Source of the DNA: Motacilla alba alba
Taxonomy: Eukaryota > Chordata > Aves > Passeriformes > Motacillidae
DNA: 64,000 bases
Assembly (NCBI RefSeq): GCF_015832195.1
Contig: NC_052016.1
Location: 82,249,047-82,313,046 of the forward strand
Reading direction: 5' to 3'
The position numbers and the translations under genes are program-made. This document shows, one piece after another, positions 25,167 to 38,215 of the stretch. Numbering within the stretch: the first letter of the stretch is position 1; the number at the start of each line of letters is the position of its first letter. Under the pieces are notes generated by a model, which searched no databases, was not told the origin of the DNA, and was given only the letters and a program-made list of their open reading frames with translations.

Positions 25167-28100
25167 ATTATAAAAATTCCCCTGTGACCATAGATAGAAT
25201 TAGAGAAGTAAGAGTGTTATTGACAAGGACAAAAATGAAAGAAAAGTAGTTTCCTTTACAAAATTCAGCAATACTAGTGCATAGCAGAAAAACTTCAGAT
25301 TCTCATAGCTAATTAGCTACTACATCAATAAACTGTCCAACTATAAATAATAGAGATTGTCTATATTTTATGTGACTTTAGTAAATTTTAGGAATCATAT
25401 TAAGGTTTGTGCCAAGACTTTATTAAATCAGATTTGTGTTCTCATTTAAATGAATTTTTCTACTTCACGTGTGCACTAAAGTTCTGCTAGAGAAAGCACT
25501 GATAGGCAGCTTTTATAAGTTATTTATGACTGTAAAAAATGAGCAATGATTGTAAAATTCGCCCTGCTTCCTAGACAATTTCCTTCCACAAATCTGTGAA
25601 AACATTTCATAAATGCTTGGAAATAAATGAATACTTGCGTGAAGAATTAATTCCTAAAATCATTGAAAATGCTGTTCTTAATATATATCCTTTATTGTAC
25701 CTCCTTCCTGTTTTCTATAGTATTCCAATTTTCTTTTCAACAAATTCCAAGAGAGAATAGCCAGAATTCATGTTTTATGACAGATAGATCAGTGATCGGT
25801 CAAGTGATTGATTGAGCTGTGCCCCCAGTATAGCTCCAGATTGTGGGCATTTACAATGAAGTAACCAAATGTAGGCCCTTTATTCATTTGTTCCAAGCTA
25901 ATCAGGTAGTCCCCACATATAATGTCTGCATATGAGCAGCTGAACTGGGTTCTAGGGATCCCCTGACCTAACTCACCTACAGACATTTATGTCATGGTTC
26001 AGTTGTTGTAATTATGGTGTTTATTAATGCATTCTGAGGTTCAATTTTCTTCTCCTTCTGCTGGTCCAGAAGTACACAGGCCTCTCACAAGACTTCTGCA
26101 ATATATGGCAACCCCAATGGAGGTTTTGGATACTCCCTATTTCTCAAAAGGTGTTTTTGTCTAGGTATATGGCAGGTTTATAAACTTTTATCTGAAATCA
26201 ATGGAGATCAAGGGCTTACTCCTCTCTCCAGCCTGGAATGGGCTTTGCCACTAAAGGCAACACTATGGGCTAAATGTTGAATTCCATTCCTGCTTTCAGC
26301 TTTCCTAAAAATATTTCAGTCTGTGCAGTGAACAAGCAGCAAATCTGAGGAATTATCCTTGGGGCAACAATCTCCCTACAAGTACACATTTTCTATTTCC
26401 TGAGAGCTTTCTCTTGCATTTCACCATCTCATGCCAGAACCTTTAGCTGACACTAGAGGCAAAGGGGGACACTTTAGAGCTGGGAATAGGCTGTTGACCA
26501 CTGCGAAGTGCATATGGTCTGTGTGTAATTCAGATAAAGGACTATGAAAGAAGCACATACACTACACACTCTGCTATGAGGAGTGAAAGGCATTGCCTAA
26601 GATGAACACAACTAATTTACATTTTTCCTCCTTGTGCCTGCCTTTCTGCCGCAACTGAATTTTTTCCCTTTGGCATCTCATTCCATCATTCTTTCTATTT
26701 CCAAAAGTACTGCATTGAGTAGTGAAAAGTAGTAGTTCAATGTATCTAAAAGGTTCAGACAGAGGCAACATGTTTTGAGGGGGTATAAAGTAATAATAAA
26801 AATGCTTCTTCAAATAAGCATTAAAAAGCTGCTTGGAACAATAGCAATTTCTCAGTTCAGATGAAATAGGTGAAATCTTTGAGAACTATTAATGAGAAAG
26901 TAATTAGTTACTCAATAGCCCAATATTGTTATGAATTCATTATGTGTTGTGCCATGCGTGCTTACAAATGCAAAGAGAAAGTAATATTCAGACTAAGAAG
27001 TCACAATTATGGTAGTAAAAGAAGTCCTATTTGAGGAATCTTATTTCTGACAATTGAACACACTTCTTCAACACAGTAGAGTATAAAAGCTACTTTTAAT
27101 TCTGTGATCACCATTCTCAATGACAGCAAATTACTCCTTGTACTTTTTTGAAAACAGATGTACATACAGAATAATTTTACTCTTTTTTCTTTCAGTAAAT
27201 AAGCTTCCTTTTTTAAAGAGTTAGTTATTCTTAGGGCACTTTCTTAATGGCTGCAATTTGCAGTTACAGTATGACACTCAGAGGATCAATATATTTTCTG
27301 CTTATATTTATTGAATGCTTTGGAATGGGTGTTCCTGGTGAGAAAAGTGAAAGAAAGTCTTATTTACATCACCAGGAAGAATTTCAGGACTAATTTCGCT
27401 GCTAAGAAACTGAAGAACACCATAAGTTTCTCTAAGGTATTAGTATTTTTTTTTCTACCACAAGGAATAATATTTTGAGGGCACATACTAATGTGAAAGG
27501 AATTTTTTTTACTCTAAATATGCTTAATGTTTCAAAAACAGTCTAGGTACTTCTGGAACAAAAATATTTGCCTTTCATATTATTTGCTTCCTATCTTGAG
27601 GTAATGATTTGTTGCTTGATTTGTTTTTTCTCCCTTGGATGCTTGGTTTGAAGAATTATGGTTGAAATATATATTTTTTTCTTCTTACTTTTTTCTTCTC
27701 CTCAAGAACTAACTTGTAATATATCACAGCTGTCATTGTAATGAGAGAAAACATCATGATGCAGCAGAACTTAGTCAATTCAATTACAGAGAAAATGCAG
27801 TGAAATTATTTTGATAGAAATGCACCTGCTGAGGCTGCCTGCTAGGCCAGTCCACAATTAGATACTGTGTAAAAAGTTATTAAAAAGTTCATTTAGACAA
27901 TTTATCTCTCAAGTGTGTCTGGGGAATATTTCTCTGAAGAAATGGTCAAAACTCCAGAGAAATGTTTCTTTCAAAAGTAAAGGTAATTTAGGCAGCCCTG
28001 TCCTAATATCTTAGAGATACACACTGTAAAAAGAAATTCAAAGGTTTAACAGATTTTGTAGATGGATGGGATCAGGCCACCCATGAACTGTATAGCCTTG

Positions 28101-29602
28101 GTCCAAAGGTCTGAGAAAAACATGAAAAAAAAAAAAAAAAGGAATATCTCTAATGAGCATTCCACTGATTTTGGATTGCATTGGTAGTAATAACACAATA
28201 ACAAAGGACAAAAAGAAGTTTACTGTAGAGAATGACCCAGAAGAATGAGCAAAGGTATATTCTGCTTTGTCTGAAGAGCCATACTGCTAGCATTTTGGAG
28301 TCAGCTTCTCCCCCCAGGACTACCAGGAAGAATAATATATTTCCCTCTGTGAATGGCTTTTTGATGCATCTCTCACTGTTCCTGGTTGGTTGTGTCACAT
28401 CAGCAACTGAGGCAACAGCATATTGAGCTGGCATGAAGCAAAAGCTTTCCATAAAAATACTCATACTTGCAATTAGTTTATCACACTTTGCCCATTCACC
28501 TCCTCAGAAAGGTAATAAATCACTTCTGGAGCTTACATCTTCATGACTGCTAGAACCATTAATCTGCGATTTTATTTTTTTAATAGCTTATTTTGCTTAC
28601 AAGTTATGACAGCTTTGTCCCATTTTTCTCCTAAACAAGAGTGATTGCTTTAACAACAGGACACATTCTTACAGCTTATATTTTGAATTTAAAAACTGCT
28701 GATTGTTTTAACAATGTTTTATAAAATGGCCCTGTTTCAGTGGTGGTTCTCAGGAGTGTGAAAAAGATACACAAATCATCTTCTCTAGTATGGTATTGTA
28801 AACTGCTTGTTTTAAATGAATTTTAATATTGTCACTGTAAAAAGTGATTTGTTCCTTTGGTAGTTGTCTTAAATTTTCAAGATTATTTATCCATGAAGGA
28901 AATATGAGGAATATTTTCTTGGTTTTGAAGAATGACAATTCACTTCTTAAAGCTGGACAGCAGATGGCCAGCATGCCTTTGGCATTATTGCTCTATAAAT
29001 GCATGTATAAAATCTAGCAAAAGATACCTACACAGAGCTGTTTAGCAACTTTCCTCAAATTATACTAGCAACCAAAGAAGGCTCTCATAGAAGACTTTCT
29101 ACATGACATCCTTTCATCAAGTATGTTGAATAAATGAATTAAACTATACTTATATATAGTAAAATTTTAGGTATACACTTAGCAAAAAATATTCTTTGTA
29201 TGTTGTTTATGTAAGAATAACTTTAATGTAATACTCAAAGAAAGGCAATATGTTGTCTGCAGAAACCATGTGGCATGCAGAGAAGTCAAGGAAAAGATCT
29301 TGATTTATTTAGAAAATTAAACTATGTGAGTAGAAGATGGAGTCTGGGTTCATACCTTCTGCTCTGAAAGGCTTCTCAAAAGAATTTTGGTTCCAATTCA
29401 AAGCAAACATGGCAAGTATTTGAATACCATTTTTTTTTTTTTTGTTTTCTTTTTCCTCAGCTGTTGGCACAAAATGGTGCTGGACCTGCAAAAACTAATG
29501 AACTTCATAGATTTTTTGGGTTTGGGGGCTGCAGTTATATAAGAAAGTGTCATAATTTCTGACATCTTAGAATGCCTATCATGTGATGTATTTCAAGCAT
29601 TA
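25167..29602. other. AT-rich unique sequence, no gene seen
   Basis: No CR1 tail, LTR end or convincing exon is found. A 16-A run lies at 28125-28140 without an identifiable retrotransposed body upstream. Around 28150-28464 both strands are open for 64 and 104 codons, but neither product has a recognisable domain. Confidence 0.5.
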
Positions 29603-29701
29603 CCTGAGATTTGCAGTTAATTCATATCTGCAAAATCTCAGGGTATCTCATTTTCAAACACATATTTTATTAAATATTTTAGTTTACATTTGAAAATGAG
29701 A
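29603..29701. repeat. Two adjacent short inverted repeats
   Basis: Two hairpins lie side by side. The first pairs cctgagatttgcag (29603-29616) with ctgcaaaatctcagg (29628-29642), differing by one base insertion. The second pairs tctcattttcaaa (29646-29658) with tttgaaaatgaga (29689-29701) perfectly. The spacers are AT-rich. No associated transposon terminus was recognised. Confidence 0.75.
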
Positions 29702-29821
29702 AATATCTATCATTTAGCCTTGTTTTGTAACAAACATGAAGGTGTACATAACTGAAAAAGATTCAGGAATGCTAATGATAGGCCAAAAAAGCCTTATTTT
29801 CACTTAGAACAAAATAGGGTA

Positions 29822-30103
29822 CCACAGAATAATAGATTCATAAAATAATTTAAGCTGGAAAATACATTTAAGATCAAATTCAACCATTAACCCAGCACTG
29901 CCAAGTCTACCACCAAACCATGCCCACAAGGTCCCATATCTACCCATTTTTTAAATACCTTGAGGGCTGGTGACTCTACCACTTCCCTGGGCAGCCAGGG
30001 AATGTTTCAACATTTTGGTAAAGAAATTTATCTCATGTTTAAGTAAACCTCCCCTGTTGCAGCTTGGGGCCATTTTCCATCTTATTCAATCTCATGCTAT
30101 TGT
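29822..30103 (-). mobile_element. CR1 LINE, 3'-end fragment
   Basis: Reading the plus strand, the element's 3' tail comes first (cagaataatagattcataaa near 29825), followed by CR1 blocks including 'cccagcactgccaagtctac' near 29891, a 'ggtgactctaccacttccct' block near 29968, and 'aagtaaacctcccctgttgc' near 30041. The copy is 5'-truncated and diverged. A 76-codon plus-strand frame starting inside it is spurious. Confidence 0.9.
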
Positions 30104-30469
30104 TTATATGTATAGAAGACTTTTGAGTAAGTGTTTGTACATATACAGAGCTCAAAATTGTTTCTTCACAATGATGAAGGAGACTCAAACTGGCCAGTGA
30201 AAATAAGTATGTAAACACTATTAATGATTAAATCATTGTTTCAATAACATGAATAAATCAATTAGACTTCATGGCTTTTTATAGCATAATATATGCCCTT
30301 GTGTTCATGAATAATTTATGTAAGCAACAACAACCATGACAAAAACAACAAACAAAGATAAATAATCCTGTAATATATGTTGGTTAATTCCTGAAAAGGT
30401 TAAGAACATCAAATTTTCAAATATCATGACCTGACTTTAATGACCCAGTAACAGGCTGACATTTGCAGT
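30104..30469. other. Unique sequence, no gene seen
   Basis: AT-rich spacer after the CR1 copy, with CAA-rich stretches near 30325-30350 and no other signal. Confidence 0.5.
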
Positions 30470-30860
30470 ACCGTTTTTATATAATAACACATCACATGCA
30501 AAGATCAGCAAGTGCAATGTAACCGCTTATCTCAAAGGAGAAAAATAAGTAATAATGGTACAAGAGAGGTTAATAACAGGTACAGGTCCAGCCCGGCTTT
30601 TATCAGTCTCTTTAGAAAACGAATTGGGAATTGCTGTCAACTTGATTGGAAAACAGAGAGGAGAAATAGATACATATGGGAGACATCAGTCAGAGTGGAG
30701 AAGACTGGTCTGTGTGAAGGTTGTTTGCAAGGTTACCTGGTCTGACGCAATGGAAAGATGGAATTTGCATCTCAAAGCTTTGTTCCTTTCTCGACGTAGT
30801 GTCACATAAATTGTCCGCCCTGGGGTTTTAATTTCACAGATGTCTAAGCTCATTTAGAAA
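30470..30860. other. Candidate conserved non-coding stretch
   Basis: About 390 bp of balanced, non-repetitive sequence with no recognised mobile element. It holds an exact octamer ATTTGCAT (30763-30770) and CpG-containing motifs that are rare in the surrounding DNA. Two overlapping plus-strand frames (77 and 84 codons) exist with no domain. I infer a possible regulatory element only from this contrast; no alignment was available. Confidence 0.25.
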
Positions 30861-31615
30861 TTAAAGTGCAATAATCTGTGATCCACACTATATCTCATCA
30901 TTCTGGTTTTTTTCTCAGGAAATGTTACATGGTGATTGTTTTGTTTACACATCAGAACCATACTCAAAGTTATAGGCTTGGGGTTTGGGGTTTTTTGGTT
31001 TAATGTATCTGTGCTTTTATGCAAAGATTTGACCATTATAAATTTTTCTCTAATATTTCTGTTTTATTTTGGGGACAACTTAATATTTACTTTTTATTTT
31101 CATGTTTTATAATCCGTGTGGTTTTTCAATCCCTAATGAGTATAGCTGGATGACAGATGCTTTATAAAGATTTTAATTATCTCCCTTTTTTTTGTTGTTC
31201 ACAGGGATATTATCCTCTAAGGTATTGTCTCTCAGTTAAAGAAAAAAAATGTGTTTTACTGTTCAGTAGCTTCTTTAGCAGTTTAATTGTACTTTGAATC
31301 CTAGTAAAATAGTGCATTATTGATATACTGAAGGAAATTTTGTGATTAATTTTAATTTTACACCATGGTTTTAGATTTCAATAAAAAATATGTACATGTT
31401 TATTCCAGATTGTGATTACCAGGACTGAAGACAGAAATAAGCAAGCAATTCATTAGCAAAACTTTCATGAGCAAATATTAGCATGTAAGGCTACAACTGC
31501 AATCTCCCCACATTTGGAGCATAATTTAAAAAAAAAATTAAAGATACAGTATTTTATATAGATATACCAGTTCAAAAAACCCAATGAAATAAAGATTCTT
31601 TGGAAATGTCTTTTG
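30861..31615. other. AT-rich unique sequence, no gene seen
   Basis: No gene or mobile element is recognised. A G-run cluster at 30975-30998 (GG, GGGG, GGGG, GG with T spacers) could form a weak two-layer G-quadruplex on the plus strand. Confidence 0.5.
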
Positions 31616-31925
31616 AAAGTCTCTTGATTTTGCCTTTGCAGATCATGTGCAGCAGTTCTAGAGTGCTGGAAACTATCCTGCCAAACAGGAGCCTTTCTTA
31701 TTTAAAGCTATTTTGAACAAGCCTCTTTTGGCTCGGGCACCACTTCAAGGAGCAGACATGACCTCTCCTAGTAATCTGGTCTTCCATTCAGACTTCATAA
31801 ACTCCATTACAGTGTTTAGTTGGCACACTTCAGTTTCTGCAGGATTTCCTCTCTCACCGAGATGCACAAACAGATCTGATAAATGCACCACTCCAGGTCA
31901 CCCTTCAATGTGTCCTTAGACTAAA
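31616..31925. other. Candidate conserved non-coding stretch
   Basis: About 300 bp of non-repetitive sequence of higher complexity than its neighbours. It begins with a splice-acceptor-like pyrimidine/CAG run near 31626-31641 and carries a 68-codon plus-strand frame (31713-31919). The frame has no domain I recognise and no matching donor is obvious, so a coding exon is not claimed. A conserved non-coding element or part of a long non-coding RNA are alternatives. Confidence 0.22.
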
Positions 31926-33708
31926 AGCCTTTTACATGTTTTAATATGATCTTTAAAATAGCAGAAAACAAAAAAAAAAAAATTACAGCATTATCTATAA
32001 AGATCCTAATTAGCACTTTTAAACTGTGTCTGTTTGACTTAATTTCAATTTCCTTTCTTTCTTCTGTCTGTGCTGTTTGTTAACAGCTGGCCATACAATC
32101 TTGTTAGATCAGTGGAATTGTAATAAACTACAATACTAATTCAAAGCAGTAGTGAAGAGCATTGTATTTATTACTGATTTAATGTTCAATTTAAAAAGGT
32201 AAGGATAAAGAGAAAAAGAAAAAGGGAAGTTCTGACTGAATTTTTGATGGCCTTGTTATTGCTAGTAAATGTCTACACCATTCTTGCATATCTGCAAATA
32301 CAGTTTGCTTAACAGAACCTTTCCCTAAGAAAGAACTATGGGTGGTATTTATGACACTTACAGGATGACTGTTATGAAATGTATCATATCAGAGGAAAAT
32401 TGCCCCCAAGGCGGAGTATTCAGACACCCCATGATTTCCCCAGAACCTGTAAGTTCTGCAGTTTCAGTTGCTACAGCATAGCTGCAGGCAGGGTAGGAGA
32501 GGAGTAATAGGAGCACTCCTATACATTTTGTGGTTTTTCAAAGCAGTACCTAATTACCACTGAGAGTGGTATTCATCTCACTTGACTCCAGCCATCTGTA
32601 TCTGATCTAATTACCCTTGAATATCTCTGCTAAGGAAAGGAATAAGCATTGCTAGGGCACATCTTCTTCTCATATAGACATCAAGGGCTAATTTGAGGAC
32701 TCTAAATTTTTCTAAGATGCTTTAAGGAATCCAAAACTTAGGGTTTGGCAGATGTTTGAAACTTCTCTCCTGATGCTTCCAAAAAACCCCCAACCCCAAT
32801 ATTATAGTTTCTGTGACAGAAATTTTCCCTTCTGGTACATCAGTGGAAGACCATGTGGGATATCCTAGCCCAAATTTCAGTAGACTTGTTTAGGCAACTT
32901 AACTGAGTCCCTGGAACAGAGGTGAATAATTTCCTAGTTGAGAACATTTCTCTACATTGTCTGAGGAAGGAGTCAGCTTGGTTGTGTATTTCATCCCATG
33001 AATCCTCCTTGGAAGATGCAAAATGACCCTCCTTAACCCTACGGGACTTAGAGTTAACCTGGAGTATGAACTCCTCAGTTACACCCCTTGTATCCCTCAA
33101 AACCTTTGCATTTCTCCCTGACAGCTGATCAGGACTATCAGAACACCAGGGGCTGGACTACAACAGGAACCTGAACAGGACCAAGTACTTGAAAACTTGT
33201 GTATGGAGTTTTATAAAGCGGTGATGTGGTGGTTCAGCAGGATAGAGACAGTAAAGGGCTAGAAAATGGTAATCTTATTCAATGTGAAAAATAATACCTG
33301 AGGCCACACCCTGGTAGTAACTGCTTTAAAGGCTTCATTTTGAACACCACAATTTTCCCTTGACTGTATTGAGAACTATAAGACTCCTCAAAGCACAGTA
33401 CTGTGTTAAAAAGTCTTTTAATAAAATTTGGAGCAATGGCTCCTGGAAGATAGAGTGATCTAAACTGCTATTAAAAATAGTGAAAGAAGATGGTGTCTCA
33501 GTGCTGTGAGAAATGAGCTTAACTTACCACAGGATCCTCCTACAAACTGAGGAATTATTCTGTTTTCTTTCAAAAGATTTATTGCTTTTGAAGACAGAAG
33601 GCTCTCTGGGCATTAATGAAATATTGAGTACCATTTTTGTATTCTTTGGGTACTTATACTGACTACAACAGTAGAATCTACTGTAAACTGAATAATTCAT
33701 TCTCTACT
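31926..33708. other. AT-rich unique sequence, no gene seen
   Basis: No gene or mobile element is recognised. A 14-A run lies near 31968-31981. The minus-strand frame at 32840-33100 (86 codons) has no domain signal. Confidence 0.5.
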
Positions 33709-34103
33709 TGTGGTGGGCAGGCAGGCATTCAGCCGCCTCCAGGAAAGCCTAGCTTCATCACGCATCACGGTGACTTGGAAAGACCAACACTATCACCCAA
33801 AACGTTCCCTTTTTTCTTTTTACCCCATCTTTACATGCTAAGCATGGCACTATATGGTGTTAGATATTCCTTTCATAAGCTGGGATCAGCTGCCCCAGCT
33901 GTGTCGCCTCCCAATGTCCACACACAGCCACAGATGGCTCACTGGTGGGCTGAGTGAGGAGCAGAAAAGGCCCTGACTGTGCAAGCCCTGCTCAGCAACA
34001 GAAACATCCCTGAGTTATCAACACTGTTTGCAACACAAATCCGAAGCAGCCCCATACCAGTTACTGTGGAGAAAATTAGCTCTGTCCCCTCCAAAACCAG
34101 CCT
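33709..34103 (+). mobile_element. ERVK-like solo LTR (about 0.4 kb)
   Basis: A plus-strand LTR matching a common avian form. It starts tgtggtggg at 33709, followed by 'cagccgcctccaggaaagc' (33730-33748), 'cttcatcacgcatcacggtg' (33752-33771), a U3 promoter region with a degraded TATA (ttacatgctaagc, 33832-33844), and an R/U5 part with 'atcaacactgtttgcaacac' (34018-34037), ending near 'ccaaaaccag'. The 3' terminal CA is eroded and no clear host duplication was found, so both ends are approximate. No primer-binding site or viral gene follows. A 106-codon frame overlapping it is LTR sequence, not a gene. Confidence 0.82.
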
Positions 34104-36539
34104 ATGTAACACAGAGAGATAATATTTCAAATATAGCACAGCACAGTCCTGAGAATGAGCTACAGTTCATTTTGGTAGGACCAGATAAAGATGCAGTGCA
34201 GTGCAGCATGTTGGAATACATGTATTCATGTATTTTATTCAGCAAATGAATAAGCAGAACTTGCTGTGACAGAAATGCACACACTGTGGCACAGGGGTTA
34301 GATAAAACCAGATTACTAGGATAGCATTTGTCTATGTCTGTGATGTAAAACTTGCATAAACTACCAAAGATTTTCCCTTTACAGGGAAGAATTCCCCTGT
34401 ATCAGAGTATGTATACATACAGTGTGTATATGTTCTTCTGTATACAGAGGGTATGTACATGTAGCAGCTCTTGTTTCCACACAAGATCCCACATGGATCC
34501 TAATAGCATGACAAGCTTATCGCAGTTTGTTAACAGAAACTTTCTATGAGTTAGAACAACAACCATCAAAGGCATTAATTATAATTACTTTCATTGCTTA
34601 TATTTTGCTTCCCCACAGTCTCCAGATTTTAAAGTAACAAGAATCACAGAAGTTTCTACTTTGTAATTTTCAAGTACATTATGCAAGTTGACAGTATTCT
34701 CTTCTTTCCTTTTCACACACTGTAATAGAGGTCTCTGCAAAGATACATTTTAAATGATGCCTACCAGCACTTCAAAGCCATCTCTTGCATGGTAGACCTA
34801 AGTTTAGCTTAATCAATGTTTGGTGTAATGAAAATCTCTTGACAGAAGTTGATATACTTAGAAATAAGTCTCTGATGCTTCATTATATATTCACAGAAAG
34901 GTGAAATTTGTAGTGATTATGCACACCTCTGAAATGTGTCTCATTGGATTAGCAGCTATAATTAGCATTCACTTTTATGAAAGTCAGCTTAATAATATTA
35001 CTTTCCCCACCACAGGTAATACTCTTCTTGACAATAATATTTTATTCCATGAACAAAAATAAAGAAAATGCCATTATCGTGCGGCATGTATTTTATTTAA
35101 TTTATCTCTATTTTTAAAAGCCTAGATTTTCTATCTACCCAAAAGCCTTTGCTGATCTAAATTAACTGTATGTATAAACACACTTTTTTTCCCAACAGCA
35201 TCCTTAAAATATTGAGGAAAATGGGCTTCCTCATAAGTAGGGAATCAGCTGGGGACACTGAGGGCAGTCAAAAGCTACCTTATATTCCATTCACAATGCA
35301 TTGGTTTTGTAGTGCAAATTTATTCATTACTTCTACTGATTGACTGTAGTACCGGATTTTTGAAATTTGTCTTTGTATGAAGTCCAATCTGAGGTAAAAA
35401 AATTGTATGTTTCAAAGGGTGGTTTTGCAGAAACCCTGCAGAACTATACTAAAAATACTTTATGTGATGCAGCCAGCACAATGCTGTTCTCCAGCATTGT
35501 CTTATCTTGATGGTTGGTAGTTATTGTATAGTTAACCAACCCAAGAAATAGTTCTTTTTGTTTCTCTTCAGTATCTAAGTATTTCAGTCAGTCTATACCA
35601 TTGGTGATTTTCATCCAATTACTGTTATTCATAGATCAGAAAGATCCAGTGATTCCTGTGAGAAGTTCCAGTCCCTCTCCATAGTGATGAGAATGTCATC
35701 AGCAGACCTCATGAATGTGGTCCCGGTCTTTGTGCCAAGGTGATTTTAAAAAGATGTTGAATGTCTTCAATTATAAGAATGATTTCTGGGAAAAACCAAA
35801 CAATTGCCTGTAGGGAAAGATTTTCATAGGTATAGCACCCAGTTGTCTTTTTGATGTGTCATCTGCCTGTTTAGACAGATCAAATGAAATGAAGAAGAAA
35901 ACTGGTAGTACTCATATTTCCAATAAATCAGCAATAATAGATTTTTAATTAACTCTCACTATAGAATGAAAATTTAAGGCTCTAGGTAAATTATCCTTTA
36001 GAGACTAATTTTCAGCATCATAACTTCATTGTGTAGCAGAGAGTAGGTGAAAACACAGAGAAATCCTGGGGGCTGTATATACTGTACAGGTTTCTACCTG
36101 TGCTGCTCAAGTGTAATGGAGAACCAGATCAGATACACAGAGTTTAATTGCTATCTCAAATATGTTGTGCTTTTGCTAAGTTTAAAAGGGGGAAATATTA
36201 GCTACACTCCTTTCAATGTGAAAATAATTGATTGTCTTTTTCCAGTGTTTCCATGAAACAATCTTGTGTTCAAATCTACATGCTAGCAGTGCTTTATAAA
36301 CTTTTTGATTCATACTAGACCCCATACCAAAGTGTTCCCTTAAGTAAGATGATTGCACCTATACCTGTGGAATTCTTAGAGTAATCTCACTTTTGTGGCA
36401 TTTTCCCAAAAACTCTATTAGAACAGGTCTTTTTTCTAGCCCCTTTACAGGCTTTCATCTTCTAGCACACCTTATACCTAATACAATGCTATAAAATTGT
36501 TTATAAAAAGCAGCTACTATCATTTGTCCTATCAGTAAG
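34104..36539. other. AT-rich unique sequence, no gene seen
   Basis: No exon or mobile element is recognised. Two perfect 14-bp palindromes, gaatacatgtattc (34214-34227) and gtatgtatacatac (34407-34420), lie within about 210 bp of each other. Confidence 0.5.
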
Positions 36540-37290
36540 TGTCACGACCCACAGGTAAGGGCTGTGGTTTTCCTTGTAAATTCTCATGAGGCTGAACAAA
36601 GACATTGGACCATTTGTCAGGGAAACCTTGTTTTATTTTACAGTCACCAAAACTTTGGCAACCAGCCCACTACTTAGACTGAGAAGGGGCTGGCTAACAA
36701 GCCTGTAAATTCATACAGTAGACTTCCACAAGTGACAGACAGCAAGCCCTTTATTTTGCCCACTACACTTCAATAAGCTCTCAACTCCACCAGAAGCTCC
36801 TCGCAGGTCTGGCTCACAAGCCGCAACACACCATTACACAAGCAGTGTACTCCCCACTCCCACAGCAGAGTTAAACATGGAGTATGGAATAGAATATGAT
36901 AGTTGTGCTTTGCTTAGGTAAAGCAAGGAAAAAAAGACAAGCAATATCACCAGTCCTGAGATCCTCCGCTGATGCTGCTGTCTGGATGATCAGGAGCTGG
37001 GGCAAACAATGAGACAAAGAAAGCAAAAGTGTGGAGAAGAGAGAAAAAAAGAGATGCCAGAGACACAAAACAGCAAGGAAGCATCTTTCTAATCTGTGTT
37101 TTTTATAGTTAACCTGGTGCAGGCCTCTTACATAGATTAGACTTTTCACATATTATGTGTATCATGCACAGCCAGCCCTTCTCGAGGAAATGGGTTGGGA
37201 GGGTGGGGCTGAGCACCAGTGTCCAAGCAGAGCATGAAGCTGGATCAGAGCAGCTCTGCCCCATCTGCATAGGACCCTTCATTTTTGATC
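36540..37290 (-). mobile_element. Probable LTR of an avian endogenous retrovirus
   Basis: The left edge is sharp: tgtcacgaccc at 36540-36550, which on the minus strand is an LTR-like end (GGGTCGTGACA). In minus-strand order there is a TATA box (ctataaaaaac, near 37104-37114), a long R region and a polyadenylation signal AATAAAACAAGG (about 36628-36639), then a roughly 90-bp U5. This order and spacing suit a minus-strand LTR. The U3 edge on the right is not defined and no host duplication could be matched, so the 5' part may be truncated. A 92-codon minus-strand frame (36871-37149) lies wholly inside and is not taken as a gene. Confidence 0.6.
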
Positions 37291-37959
37291 ACCTCTCCTG
37301 TAGCAATACTCAAAATGTTTGAGAAAAATCATTCTGAAGTATGGTCCTCTACAGAAAGTTACTGCTTATTTACAAGCTGTTTGTTTGGTTGTTTAAAATA
37401 ATTGCTTGGCCCTTTTTATCATATAAAGACCAGAGGATTTTTCACTTTCCATAGTCTTTACAGGATTTTCAGTGCCATTTGTGTCAGTGAACTTGTTATT
37501 TATCTTCTTTATTCTGTCCTGTGTTATTCTGTTTGAGAGTCACTCCATTGCACTGTATTTTTAGACTAAAAAATTATGAATCTCTGTTTAATGTAAGTTG
37601 CCAAATAAGGATATTTCTCTAATACATAAGTAGTTTAAAATCTGCACAAAAAAGCAGTCTTGAAAGAGTAAATTTTCAAGTAACACTTGTGAAATAACAT
37701 TTAAGGCAGTGTTTATCACTTCAGCTCTAACTCTAGAAATGCCCATGATCTGTGAACGAAAAAAAGATTCATGGAGTGCTTAATCATACTGAATTGAGAA
37801 ATAGTTGTCTATCCCTTCTCTGTAAGGCATTTCTGGACCCCCTGCAACACCAATGTTCACTGAGGTGCATTTAGATTGCACATTAAAGTTTCCTTATGGA
37901 AAAGCTCAGCTCTTACAGTCTCTGTGAACAGCTTGTGTTACTCATCTCATTAGAAGCAA
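37291..37959. other. AT-rich unique sequence, no gene seen
   Basis: No gene or recognised repeat is found between the probable LTR and the next candidate element. Confidence 0.5.
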
Positions 37960-38215
37960 ACAACTCTGAGATGACCGAGTTGTGAAAACACTGGTATTTC
38001 ACTATCAGGCACAGAGGATTCATTTCAGATTATCATTTAAGGCAGAGTTGAAGTGGGATCAGAATTTCAGTGCCTGATTCCTGCTATCACTTTTTTAATT
38101 GTAGTGTCTTCTTAATATGCGACTGTAGCTAAATGAAATACACTAAATAATTGGATGACCACCTCATGCAACCGTTTCTTTTTGCACTGCATATGTTCAA
38201 TCAGTTAAAATAACT
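37960..38215. other. Candidate conserved non-coding stretch
   Basis: A repeat-free stretch with balanced composition and homeodomain-like TAAT/ATTA cores. It is a candidate only; the evidence is its contrast with the AT-rich surroundings, and there is no coding frame. Confidence 0.18.

Noticed and set aside
28125..28140. Poly-A run that might end a processed pseudogene
   Set aside because: The upstream sequence shows no recognised gene and no flanking duplication was found.
30975..30998. GGGGTTTGGGG run resembling telomeric or quadruplex sequence
   Set aside because: There are only two G4 runs and two GG runs, with no TTAGGG repeats; at most a weak two-layer quadruplex.
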